From the NCBI GenBank assembly GCA_030407005.1, contig JAUDYN010000008.1, positions 1,426,001-1,490,000 on the forward strand: a stretch of DNA of 64,000 nucleotides, written 5' to 3'. This DNA comes from Desarmillaria ectypa. Its lineage: Eukaryota > Basidiomycota > Agaricomycetes > Agaricales > Physalacriaceae. A program made the position numbers and the translations under genes. The notes under the pieces are model-generated. The model did not search any database. It saw only the letters and a list, made by a program, of their open reading frames with translations, and was not told where the DNA came from. Shown here one piece after another: positions 11,486 to 24,068 of this stretch (position 1 is the stretch's first letter; each line of letters starts with the position of its first letter).

Positions 11486-14400
11486 TCAGAACCACGCCAT
11501 GACACTGTCGGCACCCAAATTCATTGCACTCATCTCTATGCTCATTGTGTCCACTCCAATAGACTTCGCCGAGGTACGCAGGGCAGCAGGGTCACTGACA
11601 GTTGGCGCACGCGGGCTCGAATGAGGCAGCACAGGTGAAATCACATGCACCGGCGGAGGAGACAGTGAAGTCGAAAACAGAGACGAGACATCGCGGTAAC
11701 TGGCCTGGAAGTTCGTACGGCATCTCCCTCGTTCAATTACTTCGATTTGGCACTGAACAAGGCTTGAGTGTGCCGAAGCGAACGGACCTTGAGTCGACAT
11801 CAATTCCACCAATTCTTCCTCCGAGAGATCGAAATCAGGGTCGTCATCCTCTTCATCGTAATAGACAGTAGGCACATTCTGAGCAGTCGTCCAGCGAGAA
11901 TAGATGTGCTTGGCTTTGTCAATCAGTGTCTCAAGGATGGGCTATGACATCGGCAGCTTAGCTCCATTCCCGTGAACCGAATTTCGACTGTATACTCACA
12001 GTGATTTCCATGGCCCTGGGGCACTGTTCCTTTGCTGAATTGAACAGGGAGCGAGCGCGTTCCAGCTCCTGTAAGGAGGTGGGAACGAGACATGCAGCTG
12101 GGGCCCGAGAAACGAGTAAACAAAGGGCCACCTTGTTTTAGAATCAAATAATCAGATATCGATCCTGTGGCGAACGCCAATAACGTACTGCAGCAGAGAA
12201 AGTATTAGACCAGTATCCCAAAATACGGGACGTTAGTTCCGGTTCACGGTCGTACAGATCCTGGATAGTTGCAATCATACGAGAGGCGCTGAGGAACACG
12301 GCCACACATGAGGGAATGTATCGGTGGTGGCGGTTAACAATTCCTTCCGCCCCGCTGACGACCCGCGTGAAATAGCTTCGATGAAGCTGTAAAAGGACTG
12401 ACAGAATATGAGCCTGGGAAAGCGGACCGTAATCAATTATAAGCCACCGACCGGTTTCAATGGCGGTTGTCAAAGATGCCTTTTGCATCAAAAATGACCG
12501 ATGCTGAGGGTTTCTAGCACGTAAAGCTGTAGGGACGGAAAAGTCTCGGATCTTCGCGTCCAGTTCCAGGACTTTCGTGTACTCCCAATTAGGCTGAGAT
12601 ATCAGTTCAAGAACGGGTGCCAAACAATGAACATAGCATGAATGTTTCCACTCCTGGACTACGCAATGGATACGTTAGTGATAATAAACTCCATAAAGCC
12701 CGAAAATGCAATTTACAGTGATGAAGTCCTTCCGCGGGAGGGGCGCTGGGGTCCGGGGTATACACCGGGCGTGGACAATCCATGTGGGCTAATGACAACG
12801 ACGGCGGCCTGCCAAGGGACAAAGATAGTCGGGCGTCGAGGTACATCAGTTCCCAGAACAGACTGCAACCTAAATTAGTACGTCACTCAATGAAAGATGC
12901 CATGGACTTACCATCGACGTCGTTCAACCTCTTCAGGTTGAAGCTTCATTGACGGGGTATTCCGATCTATGTACATCATTTAATTCATCCATCCGGAAAG
13001 ATTGAGATCAAGGAAGACCTACGAAGGGCAATCTATATCTAGACATTCAGACAGCGGCAGACGAGACGAACAACAAATCAGGACGTACACTTTGGGCTAA
13101 CTTGGCCGTAAGTCCCATTAATCCCCATGCATAACCTGCAGCTTTCTTTTTATCGGAGAACACCAGAAGATACCAGATTTCGTAGAAGAGAGCAAGAACG
13201 GTCTCTACATTCGTATCTTCCATGACGGAAATTTCCGATAAAGCAGCGCGAGCGACCGTGTGATACGTTTCAGCCACAGCAGAGTAGGGAGGCCGCCTCA
13301 AATCCACGAGACAAGCGACGGCCATTATCATGAAGAGCAGAGCAAGACGGCGCGGACATGTGTCCTCAATTGGACTGTTGTAACAGTGCTGAATGAGGTG
13401 GAAATAGAACGACTCATCCGAGTGCGGATTATACCTAGTACATAATAAATTATCAATTTCATCTTGAGCAATTTAATGAGGAAAAGAGAGACGAACTGCC
13501 AGAGAGCATTTCCTTTGGCTTGTTGCCACAAATATTCCGCTTCAGCCTGCGGAGGAAGCATACCTCGGATGTACGACCGTAACGGGATGTTAGGTTCCGG
13601 AGAATCCTTGTGAGGCATTGGAAAGCTATGGCTTAGGCGCAATATTTCCGCTTCAATCTGCTTCCCATCGGTGAGTGGCTCATCCTAATGACGTTAATCC
13701 CCAATAAAGACAGAAGAATGGTCTAGACATACAATCATCATTTCTGTGTCAGAGAGACACACTGTGGCGTCGATGTCCGCTCCTCCTTTCGTAGACTGTG
13801 GCGACGCAGCCGATGCAGTTTCATGCTCCGGATCGGTGAGAGCATCGCTGCTTGAATTTGGGCTGGTTCTAGATGTGCGATAGAGATTGACTGTGCTCTT
13901 CACACCGAGAAGAGTAGGCTGTAAAAGAGGGTGCGTGTCTGTGGGAGAGTGGGATTTCGCCAATGCTTCCTCAAGGTCACGGATACGGTCACCCATTTCA
14001 TTGATCTTGTTATGCAACTGTTCGGTGTTAGCCAGAATGAACCTGACGAATGAAAAAAAAAATTCAATAGAGAAATGGTGCGACAAGCTTGACGGGCACA
14101 TACCGCGTGCCTTTCCCAGAGACGAGGGCCCCTGTGGAACGCAAGTTAAAGTGACAACGTATCGAGAGAGAAAGTTGAGTATACCATTGGGGCAGATATC
14201 ACTGACGCCTCTCTTTCTGCATGAACCACTGCAAGGGGGTCAAGTTCAGGTGACCGGCGGGTATCCAAGTGCTTAAAGAGACTCACCAAGGGAAATTACG
14301 GTCGCACTATTTAAAACCAAAAGTTAAAATATACGATTTGGAAACGTTACAACGGCATACCTTGAGTTTGAGCCTAGTGAGAAGCCCGCTCAGCAAGATA

Positions 14401-14710
14401 CTAAACGCGAGGGAAATATCAGACAAACCTGCGACATTCCTGGCATGACAGGGTCGTCTACCCAGCAAAACTGAGTATACCACAGTATATTCCAAGGAGA
14501 CAATACGCTCACCTTCTTTCCAGAGGATCGCTTGGTACCATTCACGCTATCAGCGATAAAGATATGTTCCTTGGCACCATGGTTGTGGTTGTGTCCAGAT
14601 TCGTCTTCTCCGCTCATCGTGGTACCACTTTCGGCGGATGCACAGCGAGGCCTTTTTGAGGGACGGTCGACCTCCCCTTCAGGATGCTCATGACCAGTTA
14701 ACACAGACAT
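11486..14710 (-). CDS. Zn2Cys6 fungal transcription factor, tandem copy B
   Basis: This is the paralogue of the gene at 7791-11028, in the same orientation and directly upstream. The start MSVLTGHEHPEGEVDRPSKR is at 14710. The zinc cluster reads C-QE-C-RRLKLK-C-DRNFP-C-GS-C-RKRGVSDI-C across four exons at about 14195-14460, again with a 13-base exon (14361-14373) encoding LKLK. The coiled coil FILANTEQLHNKINEMGDRI follows at about 13980-14040. The regulatory middle region contains RRLALLFMIMAVACLVDLRR and VFSDKKKAAGYAWGLMGLTA (about 13100-13350). The acidic stretch DEEDDDPDFDLSEEELVEL near the C-terminus (about 11800-11865) could be an activation domain and is absent from copy A. The protein ends DSVMAWF with TGA at 11486-11488. 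No broken frame was found, so both copies look functional but clearly diverged. Confidence 0.85.
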
Positions 14711-15231
14711 TGGAATGCGAGGGTTTCGGATGAGGTGAATCGGGCAGAAAGGGACCTTTCGGAGGCTCGGCACTATTTTATGCTGGGACAGAAAAGGGAA
14801 TGTCTCACTATGGTATCCTGACACACTTCGCGTGCGTTCTGTTGTTCTTTCTAGTTCCAGGTCCCCCATCACGACCGTAGTATTGGAATTTGACATTGTG
14901 AAGGGGAAATCAGAAGCGTATTCAAAGAAGGCCTCGAGGAATGCAACGGGAGCAAACGTGACCGCATACCGGTGTTCTAAACTCAGCACTGAATCCTATC
15001 TCCTTCTGTCTTTTGTCAATCTCCGTCAAGGATACTTGATACGATGTACGATTCGCGTTGTTGGTCCAACGGAACTTTTTATTATTTATATTCCCGCTGA
15101 AAAACCGGTTTCGCTTACCCAATAACAATTTCCACTTAGCTCGGATCAATTTGATCAGGTGGCCGAAGTTTGAAAACCGAGATATGGACTTGTCACTTGT
15201 ATTAATGCATTCTGATAAATCTCTACTCTCT
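14711..15231. other. Intergenic region, promoter of transcription factor copy B
   Basis: About 520 bp between copy B and the stop of the carnitine acyltransferase gene. The minus strand stays open upstream of the chosen copy B start as far as 14989, so the N-terminus of copy B could be longer. No other gene is visible. Confidence 0.45.
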
Positions 15232-17428
15232 CTACAGTTTATTCCTCAAAGCTTGCGCCTTCTCCATCATAATACGCGTCTCTGTCGCCGCCTCGGCAAG
15301 GTAGTGTTTCAGCTCGGCCGTATTCCTCTTCAAACTAGTAATCGTCCAGCGAATGTAGTCATCACCGATCGCGTATGACAAACCGTACCCATCCGGAACA
15401 ACTACGTAGATCACCGTGAGCTGCCGTATTTAACCTTTACGTTTTGACATACCTTCACCGTACCCCCACCCATCAAAGTATGGGCTGCTGAGATTACTCG
15501 TGCTCAGCTCCCAATGGCTAGTCTTTGAGAACGGAGGGTCGTTATAAATCTCAGGCGTCTGCTCGCCTTCCTTGAGAAGCTTCTTCAGGCCAAAGAAGTG
15601 CCTGTCGACACCCTGGCCGTCAGCCGCCCAAGCAGCATATTGTAGGTGCCGCGTAACGGCCGCACGGAACAGGTTGGCGCGATTAGTGTCCTAAGCAAAC
15701 GAATAAATTTTTCTGAATCAAATACCGTCCAAGCGAAACATGCCAGGCAACTTACCGTCTCGTTGGGATCCAACATTGCCTCAGCCCACCGCTTTGCTTC
15801 CGAACTCGAGGAACGAATGACTTCAGTTCGCCCAAGTTGGTACTTTCTCGTCTGCGCACTTTCGTACGTAACACCGGGACGACCGAACATCTTATGGAAG
15901 GCGAGCTGCTTCACCAATTGTGCCCACGCATCAGGGGAGGCTTTGAACTTCTTGATGGTATTTTTGCCATAACCTTCGTAGTGAAGAACCTAGAACACCG
16001 GGTCTGTCAGGGTCAACGGTCGAACAAACAAATAGAAACCATGTACGTGGAGATCATGGCTCGCAACCAATTCTTCAAAGCGCTTCTCAGCGCCTTGAAC
16101 AAGACTTTTCACTTGGTCGTTAACCTTGAATTTCAATTCCACAGGTTCTGGAAGGTTTTTCCCTGTATCGGCAGATTTAGCTGGCCCAAGGTCCACTTTA
16201 CCATGTGCTAAAGTTGCCAATATGAACTCGTTCAAGCGTAAAGTCGGGGTTCCATCCATGCACGAGTGCTCCCCCAAAAAGCCCGAGCGACCGTTGTCAA
16301 ATACGATCACTGTCAAAAAATGAGTTGATGTAATAAGGTTACTGGAAATGCGACTTACATTGATGTTTATCGTAGAAGCGGTTTTTGCCGTCTCCCACCC
16401 AGCATGCCCACGATATATCTTCCCTAGTAACGGGCTTCGCGTCGTCCAAACAGACGACAATCATAGCGCTCTCAATCTCCTCCAGGGACTTTGCATTCGT
16501 TCCATCGGCAGAGGCGGCCAACAGTTGTGTGCGAGCGTCGGTCCAAAGATCGCGGTTGTCAGACGTAAGAGCACCGATAGGGAGACCCGAGGATGAACCG
16601 GCTTTCTCTATCACCCTTTCTATTTGGAACTCGAGCTCTGCCGCAGACAACTCTCGGCCTGTGGAGTCAATTAAAGGGACCTTGAAGAACTTGTTTTTGC
16701 GAACGAACACGACATGATTGTGGGTGGCAGGATCAAATTTGTGGGCTGTATCAGAAGGTTTATTCGGGTATCGGGATGAATGGAATCTGTTGAAGCGTCA
16801 AGAATATGCCGATGGCCATCATTAATTCGCACTTACAGCCATTTGTAGGACGCCATACAAAGAGGTGCTCCTCGTACTTTCTCGGGTTCTAGTGCTTGAC
16901 TGAAAGATGCATCAGTTAAAGTTTGTTTCACCAGGTCAGATATGCGCACCTTTCTGTTAGTTCCCTGAAAGATAACATACTCTTGAGTAAGCTGGCCGCT
17001 CGCTTGACAGGATCCCGGCGCAGCTTGTCGTCGAGGTGGACATAGAAGTAGCTGACGAAAACTACGACAGGGTCACGGTAGCCCATGTACGCGGCATCAT
17101 TCCACCAATCGCTGATCCAGTTGGTGACGTTGGGATCTGCTGCTCTCGCTTCAAGCCGCTTCTGAAGTTCGGCACTGAAAGGTGAAGCGAGAAAGTCCTT
17201 AGCGACAGATTCTGTCTGTTTATACGCGGCTTCCGACACATGGGGACGAACAGTCTCGAGATATTTGTGGACGGTAGAGGAGAGGGTAGGCACAGGCAAG
17301 CGGGGCAAAGACGCCTGGTAACGCAACATAGGGCCGGCAGAGGGATCTATAGCATAACCTTGGGGAGGATCTATGTTCTTGGAGGATGCAGTGGACTTGA
17401 ATCCAGCCTTTCCACTTGGTTTAGACAT
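15232..17428 (-). CDS. Carnitine O-acyltransferase (acetyltransferase type)
   Basis: The enzyme moves short acyl groups between CoA and carnitine, letting acetyl units leave peroxisomes or enter mitochondria. The start MSKPSGKAGFKSTASSK is at 17428. Family blocks run in order: LRYQASLPRLPVPTLSSTVH, VTNWISDWWNDAAYMGYRDP, WLFNSSRYP, FDPATHNHVVFVRKNKFF, then the catalytic motif GEHSCMDGTP with the active-site His (about 16250). After it come KASPDAWAQLVKQLAFHK, TYESAQTRKYQLGRTEVIRS, LYAAW-type sequence and DGYGLSYAIGDDYIRWTITS. About eight exons are split by short introns. The C-terminus is ALRNKL with TAG at 15232-15234. NKL is a weak relative of the PTS1 peroxisomal signal, and I see no clear mitochondrial presequence. 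It is divergent from the PPPDE-thioredoxin gene across 411 bp. Confidence 0.92.
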
Positions 17429-17839
17429 AACTCTTGGTATCGAAGACGCGCACGATATAGTTCGCTAAACAGCTGTCAATCGAAAACATCAGAGTTGACA
17501 CTAGGACGACATACTAAGCGGGAGGTATTTGCTAGGGATGGCGACAAATGGATCATGCCAAAAAAAAAATAGTTTGTTGGCGGTTAGTAGAAGCAGCAGC
17601 AGCGTGGAGGTCACAAGACAAGGAGCGTCGGTAGTAAGATGGCTGTGCCAGACGCTGGCCGCCCAGAGATCGGCAAGGGCTTCTAAGGGGGAGGGCGCTG
17701 AGTATACGCCATTATATGCTGGCGACTAGGGACTCCGGTTCCGCCTGCTTCCGTAGCCGGACCTCCTCTCGTCCACGTGGCGGATGCCGTCGGGATCGTG
17801 TGGCTATACAACACTGACGCATCCTTTTTCCGTACCCTA
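17429..17839. promoter_or_regulatory. Bidirectional intergenic region between carnitine acyltransferase and the PPPDE gene
   Basis: These 411 bp separate two divergent start codons, so they must contain both promoters and 5' UTRs. An A-run sits at about 17561-17569. I could not identify a specific binding site with confidence. Confidence 0.45.
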
Positions 17840-20193
17840 ATGCATCCTGTAAAATTATATGTATACGATCTCAGCAATGGGATGGCGAGGCAGCTCTCGC
17901 GCCAGCTAACAGGCAAACAGATTGACGGCATCTGGTGCGAAGTATATCCTGTATCCAGAGCCGTAGTTAAACTCATTCTATTAGGCATACCTCGATTGTA
18001 GTCTTTGGCAGAGAAGTATTCTACGGCCAAGGCATAAACGCGACTGAACCTGGCCAATCGCATGTAAGTAGGTCCAACATTTTCTCATTCGCCAAGTCTG
18101 ATGATTCGCAGCATGGCTCGCCTTTGCACATAATAAATCTTGGCGAGACTGCTATAGATGAAGAAACCTTCCGAGAATATATAGAAGACTTGCGTGATCA
18201 TTACACCGCGGATAAAGTAAATTATTCCCTGCATCCCGCTTATTTAATGCTCATCCTCATCTCGCTTCATTGTAGTACCATCTTCTAGGTTAGTCCACTA
18301 CAATTCCTCGACTATCCTCTAACAGCTGTCTTAGATTTTAATTGCAACTCGTTTACCAACGATGTCGCGGGCTTCCTCACTGGGAATTCCATTCCTGACT
18401 GGATCAAAGGTCCCTCCTTCTGCTTCGTGCCAATTCACCGGTCACTGACTGCCTGGACACAGATCTGCCAACGGACTTCCTTTCCACTCCATTCGGACAA
18501 GCCCTACGGCCCACCATCGATTCCATGTACCGTCGTCCCACGCCCGGTGTCACGCCTGCTCCCACTCCGCTTACTTCGGGTCAAGCACCTGACCCGGCTC
18601 TCACTGCATCGATTCTTCAGTCCGTCGCAGAACAAGCTCAGCGTAGCGTGGGCCCTTCAACTGCCCGAGTTCCGATGCCCCTTCCTGCCACAGAATCCTT
18701 AGCAGCCCCGCTGCATCCATGTACCAACTCGGCGTCGTTCCATAATCTGCTCCGTACCCATCGCGCTGTTGTAGCCAATTTCTCTAATGTGGCTACCTGC
18801 ATGCCATGCCGCATGATTGCCCCAATCTATGAGGATCTTGCCAGAAACAAGGGCATAACGGTGGGTAATAACGGTTTCGGTGCTGCCTTCACCAAGATAG
18901 ATATGAGTACACCGATGGGGAACCAACTGGCGTCGGAATGGGGTGTCAGAGTGATGCCAACCTTCATGTTCTTTTTGGACGGCAAGAAGGTATAAATTTT
19001 ACGGAAATGACGATATCCCCACTCACAAAAATGTACACAGATACATGAAATGAAAGGCGCAGATGAGAATGAGCTTAGAACACAAATTGATTTGCTTATT
19101 TTCCAGGCATATCCTCGTGCGTTTCTCCTTGATTCATCAACGATTTATTCAATCAATGTCATCTAGCGCATCCTCATACATCGCTCTCGCTTCCTAGTGT
19201 TCAGGCACTGTCCCTGAATCCCATCTTATTCACACAAGTTCCTTCCTTGGATACCGTCAGCAATAAATTCGCATCTTTCCTTGACGCCACACCTTGGCCA
19301 TCCGACTCGCCACAATCACAAGCGCAAGTAAAGGCTTCAATTACGGGCACAATAATACCGTACCTCAAGTCTAGATTTGCATCAAAGGCCACAACTGGCA
19401 AATCGCCTCTTCCATCTGCTACGCCGGTCTTGATCAACATGTGGGCAACAATAACAGCAGCTTTAGCCACCATATTGCCCCCTGTATCACTCTTCCCACT
19501 AGCTGATATCTGGCGCCTTGGCCTCCTAGATCCAGCTGTTGGGACCTGGTGCGCAACAAATTCCCTTGACCCCATTACCATACTTTTATCAAATGCCACG
19601 AACTCGTCCCCGCGTAATTACACGCTGACAGTAATACGCATGCTCTCAAACGCTTTCTCCACGCCTCTTCTCGCACAGAGATTGCTGATCGGCGCTAACA
19701 AGGCCAGCCTCACAGCTTTCTTGATACCGTCATTATTGCATGAAGATGCAACGGTGCGGACTTCTGCCGCGAGCTTGGCCTTTAATGCTTCGGCGTTTGT
19801 GCAGAAGGGCCGAATCAACAAGGTGAGAAGCGGTGGCAGGACATCGGCGGAGGACGAGGATGAAGATTGGGAGGTAGAGATGGTCAGCGCGATCATCGAG
19901 GCGCTAGGAAGGGAAAAGGAAAATGAAGATGTTGGTATGTACATCCGTCTGACTATTCAAAGCATTTACTGACGCTGTTCCGCCTGGCAGTGCATCGGCT
20001 GACCGCATCCCTTGCGTGCTTGTTAAGAGTTTCTCCGTTCTATGAAAATCAGCTGTCACCATTACTTGAAGCTCTCCAGGCTCGTGATGTCCTCAAAAGC
20101 AAGCTCGAAAAGGCAGGCTGTGGGCCAGACGGCGTGAGTAAGACAGAGGTCCGTAAATTGGTTGAAGAAGTAGCCATCAAGTTATGCCCGTAG
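17840..20193 (+). CDS. PPPDE (deSI-like) peptidase - thioredoxin - PUL domain fusion
   Basis: Three domains are joined in one protein. The start [20 protein letters not shown] opens a PPPDE thiol peptidase domain; members remove SUMO or ubiquitin. Splicing restores [10 protein letters not shown] with the catalytic His (about 17980) and [11 protein letters not shown] with the catalytic Cys (about 18340). One exon between them, TACCATCTTCTAG, is only 13 bases. After a Pro-rich linker comes a thioredoxin fold with [15 protein letters not shown] (redox CxxC at about 18800) and [15 protein letters not shown] with its cis-proline. The remaining part, with [25 protein letters not shown]-type sequence and helical repeats, is a PUL domain, which in other proteins binds the Cdc48/p97 ATPase. 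The stop is at 20191-20193. The combination suggests a redox-linked deubiquitinase or deSUMOylase attached to Cdc48; that role is inference. The gene is intron-rich and shows no broken frame. Confidence 0.85.
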
Positions 20194-20501
20194 TATGGAA
20201 CTTTTATAGAGATAGATGTATACAAGTATGCAGAGCCAATTATACTTGACGCGAAGAGTTAGGAGATTTACAGTTTCAAGCACGGAAACGCGGCAGCCGC
20301 GGGGTAAGTACATTATCTGACGAATCAAGGGAAATAACCGAAAATACCACCCGCCGGCCGAACCCGATAGGGAACCCGATGGTCCGAACGCTCTGGTCAT
20401 CATCCAATTAGACATCGCTCTCTACGGCGTCCTGTAACGAGCACCACGACGACTGCAAGACAACACGCCGTAAGGACCCCGCGCACCGGCGGGGCAGAGA
20501 T
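20194..20501. other. Short intergenic region between the PPPDE gene and the carrier gene
   Basis: About 308 bp in a tandem arrangement. It must contain the terminator of the upstream gene and the promoter of the carrier. No further gene or clear element is seen. Confidence 0.4.
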
Positions 20502-21712
20502 ATGCAGTCAGGCCAGGCCAAATGGACGGCAAACAGCATGATCGGTGCGTCCCTTCTACGATTCCAAGCTTTTTTTTCGTTAACTTGCAGCCCTTAGCTG
20601 GTGCCGGTGGTGGTCTTATTGCGAGCATTGCTACATGTCCACTAGACGTTGTCAAGACCAAGTTGCAGGCGCAGAGAGCGGTGCAGGGGCAGGCGTCCTA
20701 TCAGGGCATATTCGGTGCGTTCTGATGATTCGCTTCGTGCCAATTTTTGGCTTATGCTGCGGCGTATCAGCGACAGTCAGAACTATATGGCTTCATGATG
20801 GCTTCCGTGGATTCTATCGAGGGCTTGGTCCGACAATACTGGGTTATCTCCCAACTTGGGCTATCTACTTTGCGGTTTACGACGGGATCAAGAGTGTGTT
20901 TGGGGAGGCACCTTTGGGTGTTCCACCAGCCCAGTCTCATGAGCGGCTGTATCCTGCGGCTCAGCCCAAGGGATACCAGCCTGTAATGCGCGAACATTCG
21001 TGGTCGTTGCACATCCTATCGGCCATGTGTGCTGGCGCAACGAGCACTATTTGTACGAATCCTCTGTGGGTCATCAAAACGCGATTCATGGTACGGCGTG
21101 TCATATATGGCTCCCCGCGTGTACTGAACAGGTTCCGTTGCTTGCTTAGACTCAGTCTCGTGACGAAGTCAGATATCGACATACAGTTGATGCTGCACTT
21201 ACGATTTATCGGACAGAAGGGCTACGAGCATTCTATCGTGGCCTCCTTCCCAGCCTTCTCGGGATAGCACACGTCGCCGTGCAGTTTCCGCTATATGAGC
21301 AACTGAAAGTTTGGGCTCGTAAGTACCCTTCCGTTCTCGATTCAAACTGCTCTCATTGTTCATTTCCCTAGAACAAGAAGCGGAGGAACCATTGTCGAGC
21401 CAAGTGATATTGCTCTGTTCTGCAGCTGCCAAAATGACCGCATCCCTCGCGACTTACCCTCATGAGGTTGTGCGAACTCGACTGCAAACCCAACGGCGAC
21501 CGTTGGCGGATGATTTCTCATCTGATGGAATGATTAAGAAATACCCCAGAGGCGGGATTATCTATATGACTCAGAAACTTATTCGGAAGGAGGGCTGGAC
21601 TGCCTTGTATAGGGGACTTTCTATCAATCTCCTTCGCACCGTCCCAAACAGTGCTGTTACTATGTTGACGTGCATCTCGTTCTCTCTCCTCTGGAACTAT
21701 CTACTGACATAA
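20502..21712 (+). CDS. Mitochondrial carrier family protein, Ndt1/Rim2-like
   Basis: This is an SLC25-type inner-membrane carrier. Three repeats are visible. The first has PLAGAGGGLIASIATCPLDV followed by VKTKLQAQ (about 20590-20680). The second has CAGATSTICTNPLWVIKTRF (about 21030-21090). The third has AAAKMTASLATYPHEVVRTR (about 21430-21485). Each repeat keeps the PxD/ExxK/R signature and the downstream GFRGFYRGL, GLRAFYRGL or GWTALYRGL block. The NPLWVIKTR signature in repeat 2 and the PHEVVRTR in repeat 3 are closest to the yeast NAD+ carrier Ndt1 and related nucleotide or folate carriers; the substrate cannot be fixed from sequence alone. The start MQSGQAKWTANSM at 20502 is short, and an upstream exon is possible. 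The exon TQSRDEVRYRHTVDAAL after RFM is spliced at about 21148. The stop is TAA at 21710-21712. Confidence 0.88.
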
Positions 21713-24068
21713 TTTCACAGGTATGAGCTTTTGATGAGACACTTGTCGTCACGGACGCCTTGACATAGCTCTGTCGTTGATTAGTAGCCCGGTAACAGAT
21801 CCTTCTATGGACGACAGATTGCTTCATATACAGGGTGGTTACGAGACTAGTTGCTTAGATTGAGTGGTTTATATCCACCTGAGACTTTTACAGTCCATTC
21901 GGCTTGCACTGACCATGTATATTAGTACAATACCTGCGCGTCCCGGCCGCTCTTTTTTTTCATTTCGCACTCGTGCAACTCTACTCGATACATTGATACA
22001 ATACAATAATGCTGTAGACTATCTTCGTTTCCGACTGGTCTGAACTGCGAGCCAGTTGTGCACAGGAGATGGAGTGGACAAATGAAATATTCATAAGATG
22101 ACGGTAATGCCGTGTGCACGGGTGCTGAGTGACGGCCAACATTTCTCGTCCATTTATGAACAAGAATGGAAGCTGAACATAACGAGCAAAGATGAAGATC
22201 GAGTAGCTCCGCATGTATGCTGGTGATTAGGAAATGTATGACTACACGTCATTGGAAACATTCCTGCAGAGTACAAGTAATTGAACCATTGATAGGAAAT
22301 GAGGAGCATCGCCCAAAGGGTATCCCATCGAGGACAAGAACCAACCTTCCCTTGATGTATAATTTTGCCAAAAGTAGACCTACCTCGGAGCTCAACAGGC
22401 GTAGAGCAACGGGAGCATAAAGGCTAGTCAATCCTTTCGCACTAGGGAAATCAAGCGGTCATCTATGAGCCATTCATTATACGGCCGAGCGTTTACAGCC
22501 AGAAATCCGCGACCGCACAGAGCCCTCGACAATGCTAATTCGTATCCCGAGGAGACAGTGTACGTACTTCTCCGGGTTGTAATAACAATTCATAATCGGA
22601 ACTTAGTTGGACAGAGAACCAGAGATTCAAGTTACCAAAACCAAATTTAAATAGTGCTCCTCATCCACTTAAGAAAGTAGTATCCAAAGGTCCCAATAGA
22701 ACCGAAGTTGGCTTGGGTGGTTCACATACCAGCCAGAGCGACGAAGAGTATTAGATGAGGTTGGAAGGCGTAGCGCTGACACTAGAAATGAGCCCTTTCG
22801 AACAGCATGCATGTTGAGAAAGATTCCGGAAAGATCCTGTCGTTAAAGCGGCTGCTGTAATCCACTTAACCGAAGCTATCGCTCCATACCAAAGCGTTAA
22901 GGCCACGAGGAGAACGCGAAAATACTCTTGAAAGATTTCAGAGACGTTTCTGGGACATACACAATATTTCTATTCATACTTGTAGTGAGTGCATGAAATT
23001 TCGCAATTGCAACGAAAGGCCGCACCTCGACGAAGACTTTTTAACCGAGACATGCACAAGAAGGTGATTAGTTGCTATATGTGCCGTAGAGTTGGGTAGC
23101 GGTGATAATACCCCAACGTGTCAGGACAGCAAAAGACTGAGTGACTCATTCGGCATTGGGCGTACCCCGACGCCCAACACGTGATAGCCGGCACCTGATA
23201 TTTCTCGTAACTTCGAACGCATCGTGTGTCCGTTCTTCGATTCATCAAGGCAGAAGACAGTTTAGGGTAACAATGCGCTCCATTGCCAAACGAGTGTAGA
23301 GCGCGCCCCCGCCCATATGCATACGACAATCGCATTTCACATCCTACAAATATTTCCTCCGTTTGAAAGGCGCCACATCACGTCCAGGGTACCTTGAAAC
23401 GGGGTGATACTTGAAGGCCCTCGAATACCGCTTTGGAAATAACGGGGCACAATACAAAGGAAGGCTAGGAGTGTGCGTCATAAGAAGGTAACCCCCCCTA
23501 CGTGATTTCAGTGAAGAAGCTTGCAAGAATCACAAATGTCACTTGGTGATCAATGCACATACATGATTTCATAGCGTTGGCAAAAGTATGGGTATACCGT
23601 TGAAACTTTGCTGGCAGAAAAAAAAGAAGGAAAATAGGTCAAAGGAGTGGACGCGTATCGGCGAAAATAGGATGGGATATATGAGATGAAGTAGAAAGCG
23701 ATATGATGGTAGTGGCACACACAAAGAAAACACACAATGCATGAATAAGGGGTAATAATTCGGCTTGGGGGGCAAGTCCGGCGAGAAGAAAGGGAAGTAC
23801 GTATAAACACGGCACAAAGAGTAACTAATGAAGGACCAAGAGGTGCCGGGATTGGATATGAAGAGCGTGCAGGTGAGGGGGGGAACATTGTTGACGTTGA
23901 GGATGAGAATATACGGTAATAAAGTCAGGAAGTCGAGACTAACGGAGGGGAAAGATGCGAATATGAAGCTACAAATAACCCATGAGAACAGACCAAGAAA
24001 CGAGACGATATAGGGACAGACGCGATGAGATGCAAGAAAGTACGACAGTAAAGAATGGTTCTGCGCCG
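21713..24068. other. Long intergenic region between convergent genes
   Basis: About 2.36 kb between the carrier gene (+) and the membrane-protein gene (-). I see no conserved protein on either strand. Longer open frames at minus 23550-23888 and 23075-23335 are probably chance or 3' UTR. A perfect 8-bp stem with a 6-base loop lies at 23156-23177. A non-coding transcript is possible but there is no evidence for one here. Confidence 0.45.
23156..23177. repeat. Perfect short inverted repeat (hairpin)
   Basis: TTGGGCGT, a six-base spacer ACCCCG, then ACGCCCAA form a perfect 8-bp stem. It lies in the intergenic region, next to a CACGTG E-box-like hexamer at 23179-23184. A function is not evident. 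Confidence 0.35.
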
